Assembly (NCBI GenBank): GCA_027575765.1
Contig: JANBPT010000069.1
Coordinates: 20,457-84,456, forward strand
Direction of reading: 5' to 3'
DNA: 64,000 nt
Origin: Tieghemiomyces parasiticus
Lineage: Eukaryota > Kickxellomycota > Dimargaritomycetes > Dimargaritales > Dimargaritaceae
The position numbers were made by a program, and so were the translations under genes. Position 1 is the first letter of the stretch, and every line of letters starts with the position of its first letter. Below, in pieces: positions 20,818 through 31,389 of this stretch. The notes under the pieces were generated by a model, which was not told the DNA's origin, made no database searches, and was given only the letters and a program-made list of their open reading frames with translations.

Positions 20818-23800
20818 ATGGCGAGCCCTCAGTCCCCGCGACCCTGGGATGCCCTGTGTCAAGGCGAAGGGCTCGAGATGATGCCGTCTCGGGTGCTCCG
20901 CCGCATCTGCCACTACCTCACCCCGGACCCTGCCGATCTGCTCAGCCTGGCCCAGACCGCCCGGTCCTTCGAGACCTATGCCTTGGAATACCTGTGGCGC
21001 CGGCCCGCCATCAGCAGTCCCACAGGCTTCGGGCGCTTCCTGACTGCTGTAACGCGGGCGCGGCACCGGGCCCCCTGCGTACGCACCTTGAACCTGACCG
21101 TACCACGTGCTCACCCTCTGGTGGTCTCTACCGATGACAGCTTTATCGAGCTTGACGCGGGTGACCTCTTTGCCCCTGTCGGTAGGTCTCGCCAGGCCGT
21201 GCACCGCCAGGTCCGCGATAGCATGCTGGCCGACCCGAACATGATCCTGGCCCTAGTGCGGGCCTGTGAGAACCTGCGTGCCCTCACCATCTACGGTCAT
21301 TGCCTGGATGATCGCAACTTGCTCGCCCTGGCCAGTCTGTGTCCACAACTCCGCCGCTTGGCTATCATAGGCGGGCCTCGCCTGAGCTCGTCAGCACTGG
21401 CCAGGGCAGTCTGCCAACTGCCGCACCTCAGGGCCCTGGACCTCGACCTGGACGTACCCCTGGCTGGTCACCTTGCCGCTCTCGCCGCTATATCTGGCGC
21501 CCTGCTGGACCGCCTGGTGGTAACCGCTCCAGACTTGGTCGGCGACCAGGTCACCACCCTCCTGGCCCAGCACCCGGCGCTGCGAACCCTCGCCGTAGCG
21601 CCCATGGCTTCGCTTAACTCGGACCACATAGACAGTTGGACCCATACCCACTCGCACCTTCGGTCTTTGACGCTGACCGGCGGTACCGTCGATATCATCG
21701 CACTCAGCGCGATCATGGAACACTGCCCGCAACTGCGCCACCTGGATCTGCGTCGCGAGGCCTCCGCGGGACCCGATCCCGCCGAGGTAGACTGGATGAT
21801 GCCGGCGTGTGCTAATTTGGAGGCCTTGGTGGTGGACAACGTGGCTGTGACCGACAACGTACTCCTCACCCTAGCCAACGCCTGTCCACGCGTCCGTGTG
21901 CTAGGGCTGCGGGACTCGGCCGCTGTGACTGATGAAGGGGTGGGCCACGTGGCCGAGAATGTTGTCCGGCTCGAGACACTAAGTATAGTGCGGTGTTCGG
22001 GTGTCACCGACGCCTCACTGACTTTCCTGCGCCAGCACCAGGCCTCACACCTGCGCCACGTCATTATCGAGGCCTGCGCCCTGCAGTCAGCGGCCGCGGT
22101 GGAACGGTTCGCGGCGGATTGCTTTAACCTCCGGCTGACTTTAATCAAGGGCACGGAGATTGTGCGACAGCCCTTCGCCTATGTCCGCAATTTCCCGCTC
22201 CCGGCCCCGCCCTCCGAGGATCCGGATGCCCTGGCTCGCTTGTTCGCCCCGGCCTACCCGTCTGACCACCCGCTCAGCTCGACCGCTGCCCAGCGGATGG
22301 CCGATGAGGTCAACCGATTGACCACCCTCTTGGCCACTAGCCAGGGCCCTGCCGCTCGTCACGCCGAGTCTCAAATCGCCCAACGCTGGCGGCAGTACTT
22401 TGGCCCCACGGCCGCCCGCCCGACCCGGGAGCGGGCCACGTCCGAGAAACGTCCGCGCCCTTCCCCAGCCGTAGTGGTAGGGTCCGTCTCCCACCTACCC
22501 AGTCGCCCGTACCCGGTGCCAACCCACCATCGTCCTCGGCCTGAACCCCAGAACTTCCTCATTGAGCACGACCAGGACCTGCCCCGTAGCAAGCACCGCA
22601 AGAGCGTCAACCAGCCCTCGCTGCCCCAAAAGACCGCCATTTTGCTACCCCCGCCCCTGCCGGTCGTGGCTAAGCCGGGTCAACCCTACTCCTTCCGTCC
22701 TTTCATCCCGATGGTCGAGCGCCCGCCTATCAGCCGCGTCCCGTCCAATCTGTCTACCACGTCATCGGTTGCTCTTTCGGAGAAACGGCCCATAGCCCCG
22801 GCACCCCCCGTGCTGATTCGCTGGGAAGAGTGGGGTTCTGTCGACGCTCCCGCGACTTCCCTGCCGCCTCCGCTGGCCCGCACCGCCAGCACCGCGTCCC
22901 GGGGTACGCTAACCTCACCCGCACTCCACCCCACCGGGACAGCGGCCTCACAGGACTCTATCAGCGCCCTCATCAGCAACCTAGCTCGCGCCCAGCAGGG
23001 TGCTAAACGAGTGGCCACGGCGTCCCCCGTCCCTGCCGACGGCGATACTGACCCATTGGAACCTACGAGCGCGACTACCTCTGTTTCGCCGGCAGTGGTT
23101 GCCGCAGTTACCGCACCTGCTTCGAATCCTACCCTGGTTCCTGACACAGTACTGCCTCACCCCAGTCCCGTACCCGTCACAATGTCTATCCAACAATCCA
23201 ATGAAACCGGCGTGTCCCCCGCCGCGCTGGCCGCACCCCTGCCCCCCACTGACCAGACTATGGCAAGCCCAGACCTCTCGAATGGCACCTCCAAACGAAC
23301 CACCGCACCAACCCAGGACCTGCCTACCACAAAAACCGAGCTGCCGACAAAGGTCGTAGATCACCCCACCGCTGCTAACATGCCGGACAAATTCGTGTAC
23401 CCGCCGTTTCAAGCAGAACTGAACGGCCACGCGGTGCCTACTATCGCCACGGCCAATGGAACCTTGACTCTCAAGCCTAGCGGTTCGCTCGCCGCCGCGG
23501 CAGACGTGGTCAAACCGGATCCGGTGCTGATTGTCCTAGACAGCCCCGAGCCCTCTCCCAAGAAGAAGAAGCGGGAGCGTAAGCGCAAGACAGCTAAGGT
23601 GCCCACCGATGCTGAATCCACCGCGTCCCGGCCGCAAACCCCCGTTCCGGGAAAAGCCGCCACGACAGCGGCGACTCAATCCCCGGCTGCCGCGACTCCA
23701 CCGAAACTAGCCCGCCGCCCGGACTCCGCTCTCGGTAGTGGTGTGACTTCGCCCGTAGCAGCAGGTGCAAAGCGTGCCGCACCGACGGCCGGGGCCGTCA

Positions 23801-24651
23801 AGACAAAGAGCGAAGCATCTTTAACAAGGTCTTCGAAGCCGGCCTCCGAGCCTACGAAACCGTCAGCTGTGTCCGTTGGCCCAGGGTTAACTGAACCCAT
23901 GGTCAGGCCCGAGCTTCCATCATCTATCCCAGCGGAGACTCCGTTACCTACAGCCATGGAGCATTCCCGCTCAAAAGCGCCCGAGCCGGCCGCGGTTGGG
24001 ACGACGGCAGCCGTATCTGATTCTACGACCAATATGCTCACATCGGATGAACCGTCGTCGTCCAAGGTCCCCAAAGGAGTGGCGCCGACCGTGAATCCGG
24101 CCACCCATCCCTCGGTGTCGAATCCAACTCCTCCCACCGAGCCTCCTACCAACCAGGAGAATGCAGTACCGCCTATCCAACCGGCGACGGGCCCGTCTAC
24201 CGCTGCCCCTGCCCCTGCCGCTCGCACGTCAGCACCCGCCGCTTTGCGTCCCACGTTGGCCAACACCACCCCTGCGGAGACCAAAGTGCCCAGGCCGCAG
24301 GCAGACGCCCAGCTGGGACTCGGCGAGGCGACCAAGACCGTCCGCCGCCGTTCAGGCCGCGGTAAACTGCTCCTGAAAATGAACGTCGAGACGCAGCCGG
24401 GTAACCACGAGGTCCTGAGCGTGTATGAGGGCGACGCGCCCCACCAGGTGGCCCGCGCGTTCTGCCAGACCCACAACATGCTCCGTCTCGAAACCAGCCT
24501 CGTTGCCTATATCGAACGCGGGATCGCCAAGCGCCAGCGCCGTAAATCTGGGCACACCGGAGAGACTACGGCCGTGGACGGTGGTGGTGGCGATATCGCA
24601 GCCAATGGGCCCAGTGCAGCGTCCCCTAGTCCCGCTGCGACTGTGAGCTGA
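20818..24651 (+). CDS. large F-box / leucine-rich repeat protein
   Basis: Likely substrate receptor of an SCF ubiquitin ligase. A single exon encodes 1277 residues, taking the first true ATG at 20818. Residues about 15-65 look like an F-box (MPSRVLRRICHYLTPDPADL, then WRRPAI). Residues about 130-440 are AMN1/GRR1-style LRRs, with repeats such as LCPQLRRLAIIGGPRLSS, CPQLRHLDLR and ACPRVRVLGLRDSAAVTDEGV. Residues about 480-1170 are low-complexity Pro/Ala/Thr/Ser-rich sequence with a basic cluster near 914 (KKKKRERKRKTAK), a possible nuclear signal. A compact module ends the protein (about 1178-1255): GRGKLLLKMNVETQ, YEGDAPHQVARAFCQTHN, LVAYIERGIAKRQRR. I do not recognise that module by name. 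The length and disordered middle set it apart from typical F-box/LRR proteins. Confidence 0.75.
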   Translation: MASPQSPRPWDALCQGEGLEMMPSRVLRRICHYLTPDPADLLSLAQTARSFETYALEYLWRRPAISSPTGFGRFLTAVTRARHRAPCVRTLNLTVPRAHPLVVSTDDSFIELDAGDLFAPVGRSRQAVHRQVRDSMLADPNMILALVRACENLRALTIYGHCLDDRNLLALASLCPQLRRLAIIGGPRLSSSALARAVCQLPHLRALDLDLDVPLAGHLAALAAISGALLDRLVVTAPDLVGDQVTTLLAQHPALRTLAVAPMASLNSDHIDSWTHTHSHLRSLTLTGGTVDIIALSAIMEHCPQLRHLDLRREASAGPDPAEVDWMMPACANLEALVVDNVAVTDNVLLTLANACPRVRVLGLRDSAAVTDEGVGHVAENVVRLETLSIVRCSGVTDASLTFLRQHQASHLRHVIIEACALQSAAAVERFAADCFNLRLTLIKGTEIVRQPFAYVRNFPLPAPPSEDPDALARLFAPAYPSDHPLSSTAAQRMADEVNRLTTLLATSQGPAARHAESQIAQRWRQYFGPTAARPTRERATSEKRPRPSPAVVVGSVSHLPSRPYPVPTHHRPRPEPQNFLIEHDQDLPRSKHRKSVNQPSLPQKTAILLPPPLPVVAKPGQPYSFRPFIPMVERPPISRVPSNLSTTSSVALSEKRPIAPAPPVLIRWEEWGSVDAPATSLPPPLARTASTASRGTLTSPALHPTGTAASQDSISALISNLARAQQGAKRVATASPVPADGDTDPLEPTSATTSVSPAVVAAVTAPASNPTLVPDTVLPHPSPVPVTMSIQQSNETGVSPAALAAPLPPTDQTMASPDLSNGTSKRTTAPTQDLPTTKTELPTKVVDHPTAANMPDKFVYPPFQAELNGHAVPTIATANGTLTLKPSGSLAAAADVVKPDPVLIVLDSPEPSPKKKKRERKRKTAKVPTDAESTASRPQTPVPGKAATTAATQSPAAATPPKLARRPDSALGSGVTSPVAAGAKRAAPTAGAVKTKSEASLTRSSKPASEPTKPSAVSVGPGLTEPMVRPELPSSIPAETPLPTAMEHSRSKAPEPAAVGTTAAVSDSTTNMLTSDEPSSSKVPKGVAPTVNPATHPSVSNPTPPTEPPTNQENAVPPIQPATGPSTAAPAPAARTSAPAALRPTLANTTPAETKVPRPQADAQLGLGEATKTVRRRSGRGKLLLKMNVETQPGNHEVLSVYEGDAPHQVARAFCQTHNMLRLETSLVAYIERGIAKRQRRKSGHTGETTAVDGGGGDIAANGPSAASPSPAATVS

Positions 24652-25132
24652 TGTGTGAGCGCGGTGGTGATGGGTTCCAGCATCCCTGCATCTCCGTTTC
24701 TCGCACGGTTAACCTAGCTCGTTCAATTGTGCACCACCTAGCTGTTATTTACATTTCCTATAACCGATTTTTTCACTTTAGTTCCACAACTGAAACCCGT
24801 CCTATACTCCCTTTCCATATATTTTTTTATACCCGCTCCGTTTTATAAAACTCAATATTGGTATCTTGCCTGTAGAGAACCGAGTTTGGTCGGCAGCCTA
24901 ACAGTTTCTAACCAAATAAGGAAAGTGATCGAGTCAGCTAAAGAGTAGCGCTATCGCTTCAAGTTTTTTAAAATGCCTAGAACGTGACTGAATTAAGATG
25001 TGTTTGACGACCCAGGGGCGCAGAGGGAATGAGGGGGAAACCAGCCGAAGCATTGAAGTATACTAGGGTGTATCCCACGGCCACGTATCCTTCCTCCACG
25101 ACGGTAAGATACCCTAAGCTCGGCCCCGGTTC
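24652..25132. other. convergent spacer F-box gene / HELLS-like gene
   Basis: AT-rich 3' regions of the two convergent genes. Nothing else is recognised. Confidence 0.55.
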
Positions 25133-28100
25133 TCACTCACATTCAGTCTTCGTGGCCAGGGCATCATTTTGCACGTCCGCGACGGGTTCCACCGCGGCGA
25201 ACAGGTTACCACTGTCCTTCTCGGTGCTGCATGCGTAGGCGGCCTCCGACCGGTCGAGCAAACGGTCGAGATCAGCATCGCTTAGGATCTGGGCCAAACA
25301 ATAGTCGTAGAGTTCTTGGGCGGTGGCGGTGGCTGGGTCAAACTCCGGTGTCTGACCTTTAGATTTGGGCTTGGCGGCGGTTCGGGCAGACCGCGCCCGT
25401 TTAGCCGGCGGCGATGATGATGATGATGATGACTCGGTCGGTACCTCCTTCTTCGTGCCGGCGTCCGCCCGCACGGTAATCCCGGTCGCACCCTCGGCCT
25501 TGGCCTTGGCTTCGAGTGTCTGTAAGATCTGGGTGACCTGCGGGCTAAGCATCACGTGTTCGTGCTCGTCGGCAGTGAGCACGGCGGCTAGTTCGTCGGC
25601 GGTCATCTTGGACATGGGCTGGGAAGCGGATGGTGCCGTGCCAAGAGGGGGTGGTACGGACGAGCCCGCGGCAGTAGCGGCGGCCGCACTCGCCCCGCCC
25701 TTGAATTTACTCTTGTGGATGACGAGCCGTTCGAGCTTCCGCTTGGAGTTGGCACGGTTAAGCACATGGCGTTCGACCGAATTGGCAGTGACCAACCGGT
25801 AGATAATAACGGGCTTGGTCTGGCCAATCCGGTGGACGCGGTCCTGGGCTTGAAGGTCCATCTGGGGGTTCCAGTCGCTGTCGTGCAGGATGACCGTGTC
25901 GGCAGCCGTCAGATTAATACCGAGGCCACCGGCGCGGGTGGACAAAAGGAATACCTTGATGGACGGATCACTGTTGAATCGGTCAATATTAGACCGTCGT
26001 TCGTCCTGTTGGACGTTGCCGTCGATCCGGCAGCAGTCCCACCCGCGCAGGTCACGCACGTAGCACTCTAGAATATCGAGCATCCGTGTCATTTGCGAAA
26101 AAATGAGGACCCGGTGGCCCCGGCGGAAGAGCTGTGGGAGGAGACGGTCTAGGAGCATCAGCTTGCCAGCCGAAAAGATGAGGTGGTCGTTCACCACCAT
26201 CTCGCCCGTCGTAGGGTCCAACGGGTAGTCAAAGAGGTACGGGTGGTTGCACGTCTTGAGCATCTGTACCATCTTCATCTGCAAATGGCCCCGGTTAACC
26301 GCCCGCGTCGCATCGCTGCTGTTCACCGAGGTGGCCAGGCGGTTGATCCGCGCCCAGTTCTCCGCCTCCCGCTCCGCCTTGAGTGCGGCCGCTGCCTCCA
26401 GACGGTGCATGTGGTCGTCAAACTCCATGTCGTCGTCTAGGTTGTCACTGACCCGTGTGCCTCGGCGGGACGAGCGGCGAGGTGCCGGGGTCACCGTTAC
26501 ATCGCTGACGGCTGTGGTATCTGGATCGGCGGGCGACGGGGCAGGGCTTGTCGCTGCGGGGTCCTTGTCATCGGACTCTCCAGCCTCTACCGGCTCCTGA
26601 TCCGCTTTGGACGGGGAACCGCCCAACAGAGTAGCCTCGTCGTCGTCCAGATAGGTGTCTTTATCACCGTCCGCCGAGCCTTCCTTAGTCTCTGCCGTCA
26701 GCCGCCCAGCAATAAACTCACGAATTTCGCCCCGTCGGATGGCGTTGTAATAGGAGGTCTGGAGGTGGGTGAGCGGGGCGTAAATGACATACTCACGCTT
26801 CTTGGGCAGGTCCTTCTCGACGTCCGACTTGAGGCGGCGCAGCAGAAACGGTTTGAGGATGTGGTGAAGCTTGGACACGATACTGTGCGAGGCCTCCTCG
26901 CTGACGATCCGGGACTGACCACTGACGTCGTCGAGGTTAGAAAAATCGAACCAACTTTCGAAACTGGCCGGATCGTCAAAGATCTCGGGCAGGAGGAAAT
27001 TGAGCAAGGCCCAGAGCTCGGAGATTCGGTTCTGCAGCGGGGTGCCCGTGAGGAGAAGCCGGTTGGCCGACCGGTAAGTCTTGAGCTCCTGCACCAGCTT
27101 ACAATTAAGGTTCTTGAGACGGTGTCCCTCGTCGACGATAATGTACTTCCATCGGTAGCGCGCCAGGTACTTGCGGTCGTTCATTACCAGCTCATAGGTT
27201 GTACACACCACGGGGAAGGTCGGCCCCTCGGTAGCCAGGCGACGGCGGCGCAGGCGGCTCCGTTCCTCCGGTAAACCGTGGTAGAGCAGAACGGGAATGT
27301 CGGGCGTAAACCGTTGGAACTCATTGACCCAGTTGGACAGGGTCGATAGCGGGCACACCACCAAAAAGGGGCCCCAAACCTGGCGTTCGCGCAGGAAGGC
27401 CAAGAAGGATATCGTCTGTAGGGTCTTGCCCAGGCCCATCTCGTCGGCCAGGATTCCGTTGAGGCCGTTCTCATAAAGACTCACCATCCACTCCAGCCCG
27501 GCCAGCTGGTACTCGCGCATGGTACCGCCGGTCACGAGGGCTGGCTGACGGGCCGAGGGACTGGGGCGCACAGCAGCGGGGGTTTCGGAGGCCCCCGCGC
27601 CCTGCGCGCGCACAGTAGCAGCATCAAGTACGTGGGCGTCGGTGATCACGTCGCTAATCTTGTACGCGCCGCCTTTGGGGGTCAGGGCCTCGCCCTTACG
27701 CTTTCGACCCCGGCGCTTGCCTGTCGGGGTGGCTAGGGCGTCAGTGTTCTCTTTGCTGCCGCTGGGGGTGCTGGGTGACGTGGTGGAGGCGGCCGCCGCT
27801 GCACGTTCGCGCTGCTCGCGTTGCTGCTGCTCGAGTTTACTGGTAAGAAAGTTGGCGTAAACGGTCGACTTTTGTAGGAGGTAGTTGAGACGCTGAAACC
27901 GTTGCTGCTGGTCGTGGCGTTGGAATTCTTCCTTGGCCGTATGGGAGGGGTCAGTGACGGGAGTGGACGTGGGGGCCGGGGAGGCCGTGGAGAGACTGGA
28001 CGGGGTGGGCACGTCAGCGGGGTCGGCGATGTGAGCGGCCGCGGGAGGCAGGGTGTCGGGGGTATTCATGGCTACGTCGTCGCTGGGGCTGGGGCCCTTG

Positions 28101-28162
28101 GGGCCAGTGACTACGGCTTCGCCGTCGGCCGGGGGTGTGGCGTTGGTGATAGGGGACAACAT
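25133..28162 (-). CDS. HELLS: SNF2-family chromatin remodeller of the HELLS/LSH/Irc5 type
   Basis: ATP-dependent DNA translocase acting on nucleosomes. A single exon encodes 1009 residues from the ATG at 28162; upstream in-frame codons are not ATG. A Ser/Pro/Ala-rich N-terminus and coiled segment precede the ATPase. Motif I DEMGLGKTLQTISFL lies near 238, the DEGHRLKN box (DEGH rather than DEAH) near 342, and motif III reads LLTGTPLQN. A long acidic insertion (about 490-600, LDDDEATLL, NLDDDMEFDD) separates the lobes. The second lobe has RAGGLGINLTAADTVIL and QAQDRVHRIGQTKPV. DEGH and the C-terminal ILSDADLDRLLDRSEAAY match the LSH/HELLS branch. A possible nuclear signal (GKRRGRKRKGEAL) lies before the ATPase and a poly-Ser run near the C-terminus. 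Role in DNA methylation or recombination here is not visible. Confidence 0.9.
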   Translation of the reverse strand: MLSPITNATPPADGEAVVTGPKGPSPSDDVAMNTPDTLPPAAAHIADPADVPTPSSLSTASPAPTSTPVTDPSHTAKEEFQRHDQQQRFQRLNYLLQKSTVYANFLTSKLEQQQREQRERAAAAASTTSPSTPSGSKENTDALATPTGKRRGRKRKGEALTPKGGAYKISDVITDAHVLDAATVRAQGAGASETPAAVRPSPSARQPALVTGGTMREYQLAGLEWMVSLYENGLNGILADEMGLGKTLQTISFLAFLRERQVWGPFLVVCPLSTLSNWVNEFQRFTPDIPVLLYHGLPEERSRLRRRRLATEGPTFPVVCTTYELVMNDRKYLARYRWKYIIVDEGHRLKNLNCKLVQELKTYRSANRLLLTGTPLQNRISELWALLNFLLPEIFDDPASFESWFDFSNLDDVSGQSRIVSEEASHSIVSKLHHILKPFLLRRLKSDVEKDLPKKREYVIYAPLTHLQTSYYNAIRRGEIREFIAGRLTAETKEGSADGDKDTYLDDDEATLLGGSPSKADQEPVEAGESDDKDPAATSPAPSPADPDTTAVSDVTVTPAPRRSSRRGTRVSDNLDDDMEFDDHMHRLEAAAALKAEREAENWARINRLATSVNSSDATRAVNRGHLQMKMVQMLKTCNHPYLFDYPLDPTTGEMVVNDHLIFSAGKLMLLDRLLPQLFRRGHRVLIFSQMTRMLDILECYVRDLRGWDCCRIDGNVQQDERRSNIDRFNSDPSIKVFLLSTRAGGLGINLTAADTVILHDSDWNPQMDLQAQDRVHRIGQTKPVIIYRLVTANSVERHVLNRANSKRKLERLVIHKSKFKGGASAAAATAAGSSVPPPLGTAPSASQPMSKMTADELAAVLTADEHEHVMLSPQVTQILQTLEAKAKAEGATGITVRADAGTKKEVPTESSSSSSSPPAKRARSARTAAKPKSKGQTPEFDPATATAQELYDYCLAQILSDADLDRLLDRSEAAYACSTEKDSGNLFAAVEPVADVQNDALATKTECE

Positions 28163-29756
28163 GCCGACGCTGGGACTAGCGCAGATTCCGAACAGGCCTT
28201 GGCCGAAGGGTCCAATATGCTGAACAAGGCGGGGGAGAGCGAAGTAGGACAGCGCCTGGGGCGGTGGTGCTGACGCGAAGGCTAAACAAAAACAGGGGGC
28301 GATGGCTGACGGTTGCGGACACCGTACTAGAGCCGCAGTGAAAGAGGAAGTGGGTGGTGGCAAAGCTAGGCGAAGGCAAATTCAGAAGCGTCAAGTAGGA
28401 GACAAGACAAAGAAGGTTGGCTCTGGCAAAACACGTTGTGAACTAAAGTGGGCAGGCGACCGTACGAGTCAGATATGTCTTCAGACGCAGGAGGGCACAG
28501 ACGATTGCCTGTCCACGGCCAATTGGCGTGTACCGTAATGCAAATGTCAGGCCAGTGGAAGAAAAAAATGTCGGCTGTGGCGCCGCAGCAATCAGCCGGG
28601 CGGGCGGAGTGGAGCCCCAAGCCGAATAGAGAGATGGTGGTGCTGGCCAATCGGCGGGGGGGGAAATATACCACGCGACTCATCGTGAGGCGCTCCCCCC
28701 CCCCCCAGATTGATACGGCCCAGTTGGCCGTTTTCAATGGGCCAGGTGAGCATGCGTGCTGTGGGATTTCCCCAGGGCAGTGAGGCTTCACCAGTTGCTA
28801 ATACACACTCGCCCCCGCCAACGATCAAGGTTCTGGCGTGTTCGGTGCGCTGAGTAGTAGCGGCGGGCTCCATCGGCCAGGAGAAGGCATGGAGCAACCA
28901 GGCCACGGCTACATGTCAACACGGCAGCCAGGGGCATCACAGTGAAGGTGCGATAACTGGCTGTGCGGGTGACTGGAGGGGACTGAATGGCATCGGCCTC
29001 AGGCAAAGCCGTACCCAAGCGGCTTATGGTATGTAGAAGCAGTGGCTAGCGAGCAGTCTCTCTCTCTCAACCCTTAACAGCGCATTTCAACATGCCTAAA
29101 ACTGAGTCCTTAAGCGGTGCTTATCTACATACCCCGATGGCATGTTCACTTGTACCATTTCAGTACTTAATCCGCCCGAAACGCCCACCCCCTTCTGCCC
29201 ACTTTCGACGAAAAGCAATGTCCCTCCTGGATTTGCAGGGTGCAGCGCTCTGACGTATCTCGGAAGGCGAGCACCCACCCACCACCCCGTCACAGGGGCG
29301 CGGCAGGATCCGAGTAGTATCTCCTTAAGAGATGGGTGAAGTCCAGCGTCCCAAGCGGCTGAAGGTCGGCCATCTCTAGTCGTGCGACTCCCGCACTGGG
29401 GCGCAATGACGGCAACATACGGCCGACGGTGACGATTTGTTGTCGTGGTTGGCTGCTGACAGGCCTCCTATCCTTCATCGGGAACACCCTCTTGTTCTAG
29501 AAGCCAACGCCTGGGGCTATGTTGCTGGTTTATATATCTCCATCCTCACTAGACTTGACGCCCGCCATATCCATCCGTCTTCACTGGTCTCCGCTGCCTA
29601 GCCTCCCGCCTAGTATCCAGTCGTGATACTTTTCTGGGCCTACCGTCCACTTAACCAACACCTCTCCCCTCGCCTAGCTTCACTCCCCACTCGACCCAAC
29701 CACCGTCCCATTCTCGCAGACCAGTTTAGCCCAGTTATCAGAGACGTTCTACTACC
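28163..29756. other. divergent region between HELLS-like gene and orphan gene
   Basis: Holds a 12-base C run at 28695-28706, a CT repeat near 29055, and TTTATATAT at about 29529, which could be the TATA element of the downstream gene. No coding region is recognised. Confidence 0.5.
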
Positions 29757-31085
29757 ATGTCCAGCCACCCGCGGTACGGAGTGGGCCCGGCCTTCGGCTT
29801 CCCAATACCCCGGACGTCCCCTGCTCCCCTGGCGGTTGACTTGACCGATGCCTACAGCCCTTCGTTTGCGTCGGCTCAGACCTATACCACCATAATGTCC
29901 GCATCAATCGCCGAGCGGCTCTCAGGCCAGGCCGACCGTACCCCACCCGAGCTACTGTTGCCCAGGCCATTCAACCCGGTTCAAGACAGGCCCGACACGC
30001 CAACCAGACTCCTCTGCAACGGTGTGACTTTACCCTCCAGCCCCTCATCGGCATACTTCACCTCGCACTTCTCTCCCGTCCACCTGGGCCGGCAGGGGTC
30101 CTCCCCCTTTCTCACCGTTCTAGATAGGGAAGCGGTTCCTTACGGTACTCCCATAACCTCACCTGTCGCAGATGTCGAGACCGTCGCCACCGAGCCCGCT
30201 GCCGGCCCCGCCCTCACTACGGGACCCGATACGCTGTCGCAGACCACCTTTGAGCTGCCGCCGAGCACCGACTCCAGCCTGAACCCCCTTGATTTTATGA
30301 CCTCTAGTCAGCGTGAACCATGGCTAGAGCCACAGAAGGAGTCGGCTGAGGTAGCAGCAGGCTCATCGGAGCCGTCGTGGTTCAGTCCGCCCTCACTACG
30401 CAGCGAGTTTAGCTGCGCGTCGCGCTGCAGCGGATGTCGTCGCCGTTCGTTCAGCCGCACCTGCCGTCCGTTTGGTCACCTCCGGCCCACAGCCAACTAC
30501 CCGGTTTGGAAACTGGACCAGTTACGGGCAGAGATTCAGCTGCGAGCCTTGGCTACGGCAAAGATTACCACGCCCGGGCCAGCTCCTTCAATAGCTTCGA
30601 CCTCAGTTGCCTCAACACCCCCGCCTAAACCGATGCCCGGATCTCCTGCATTGGGTGGCGGTCGTACCAGTCCTGGCTCACTAGCCGGATCAACCCGAGA
30701 GACGAACAGTTCTACTGCGGCCGCACCTAATGACAGTACAGGTGCGACAACTCATAAGCTGTGGGAAGAAGTACTTGCTCTTCGCAGGACAAATCGAAAC
30801 CAGGCTGCCCGGATCGTGCAGCTCGAGGTCCAACTAGCGCGGACCACCGAACGGTTCGCAAGCCACAGAATGGTGAATGTGGCGCGCCAAGGCCAGGCCC
30901 TCACGATCATGGCCGAGCGGACCCGCATGCTGGAGGGCCTGGTCATCAATTACCAGCGCTCATTGGCCCTAAACATCGATCTGAGGGTTGAGGTTAACAA
31001 ACCCATTAAGCCCACACCGAATTCGGGCTCAATGACCCCGGCGTTTCCCTTTCCTAAGGTCACCCCCGTGCGGAATAGTAAATAG
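29757..31085 (+). CDS. hypothetical protein, disordered with C-terminal coiled coil
   Basis: A single-exon ORF of 442 residues starts at an ATG in a good context (CTACCATGT). Residues 1-310 are rich in Pro, Ser and Thr, with no signal peptide or membrane segment. A Cys/Arg cluster (CASRCSGCRRRSFSRTCR) lies near 220-237; it has four Cys and might bind metal, but no zinc-finger family is recognised. Residues about 327-410 predict a coiled coil (HKLWEEVLALRRTNRNQAAR, VQLEVQLARTTERF, MAERTRMLEGLVINYQ). I do not recognise the family. Codon use resembles the neighbours, so it is likely a real gene. Confidence 0.6.
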   Translation: MSSHPRYGVGPAFGFPIPRTSPAPLAVDLTDAYSPSFASAQTYTTIMSASIAERLSGQADRTPPELLLPRPFNPVQDRPDTPTRLLCNGVTLPSSPSSAYFTSHFSPVHLGRQGSSPFLTVLDREAVPYGTPITSPVADVETVATEPAAGPALTTGPDTLSQTTFELPPSTDSSLNPLDFMTSSQREPWLEPQKESAEVAAGSSEPSWFSPPSLRSEFSCASRCSGCRRRSFSRTCRPFGHLRPTANYPVWKLDQLRAEIQLRALATAKITTPGPAPSIASTSVASTPPPKPMPGSPALGGGRTSPGSLAGSTRETNSSTAAAPNDSTGATTHKLWEEVLALRRTNRNQAARIVQLEVQLARTTERFASHRMVNVARQGQALTIMAERTRMLEGLVINYQRSLALNIDLRVEVNKPIKPTPNSGSMTPAFPFPKVTPVRNSK

Positions 31086-31389
31086 CTCACTAGCATCTAA
31101 TTCGATCCCCGGCGCTGTCCCCTCCCTGACTATATGCGCTGCCCTTCACCACTCGACTGGGGTAACCAACCACTAAATATCTGCTCTGTACGCATACACC
31201 CCGATACGACTAACTCCGCATGGGTACAATGGGCGTCTCCACTCTGACGTTGAATAGACTTTGACTCCCATACCCCGACCCCATATTTTCTTCCCACTCC
31301 CTCCTGAACGATCCGGTCCGTCAACACTTTGACAGCCACTGTGTCCCGTATATTAAACTCACACCTACCAACTCTATTATATCTGTCAA
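31086..31389. other. spacer between two orphan genes
   Basis: Short AT/CT-rich spacer; nothing recognised. Confidence 0.5.
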
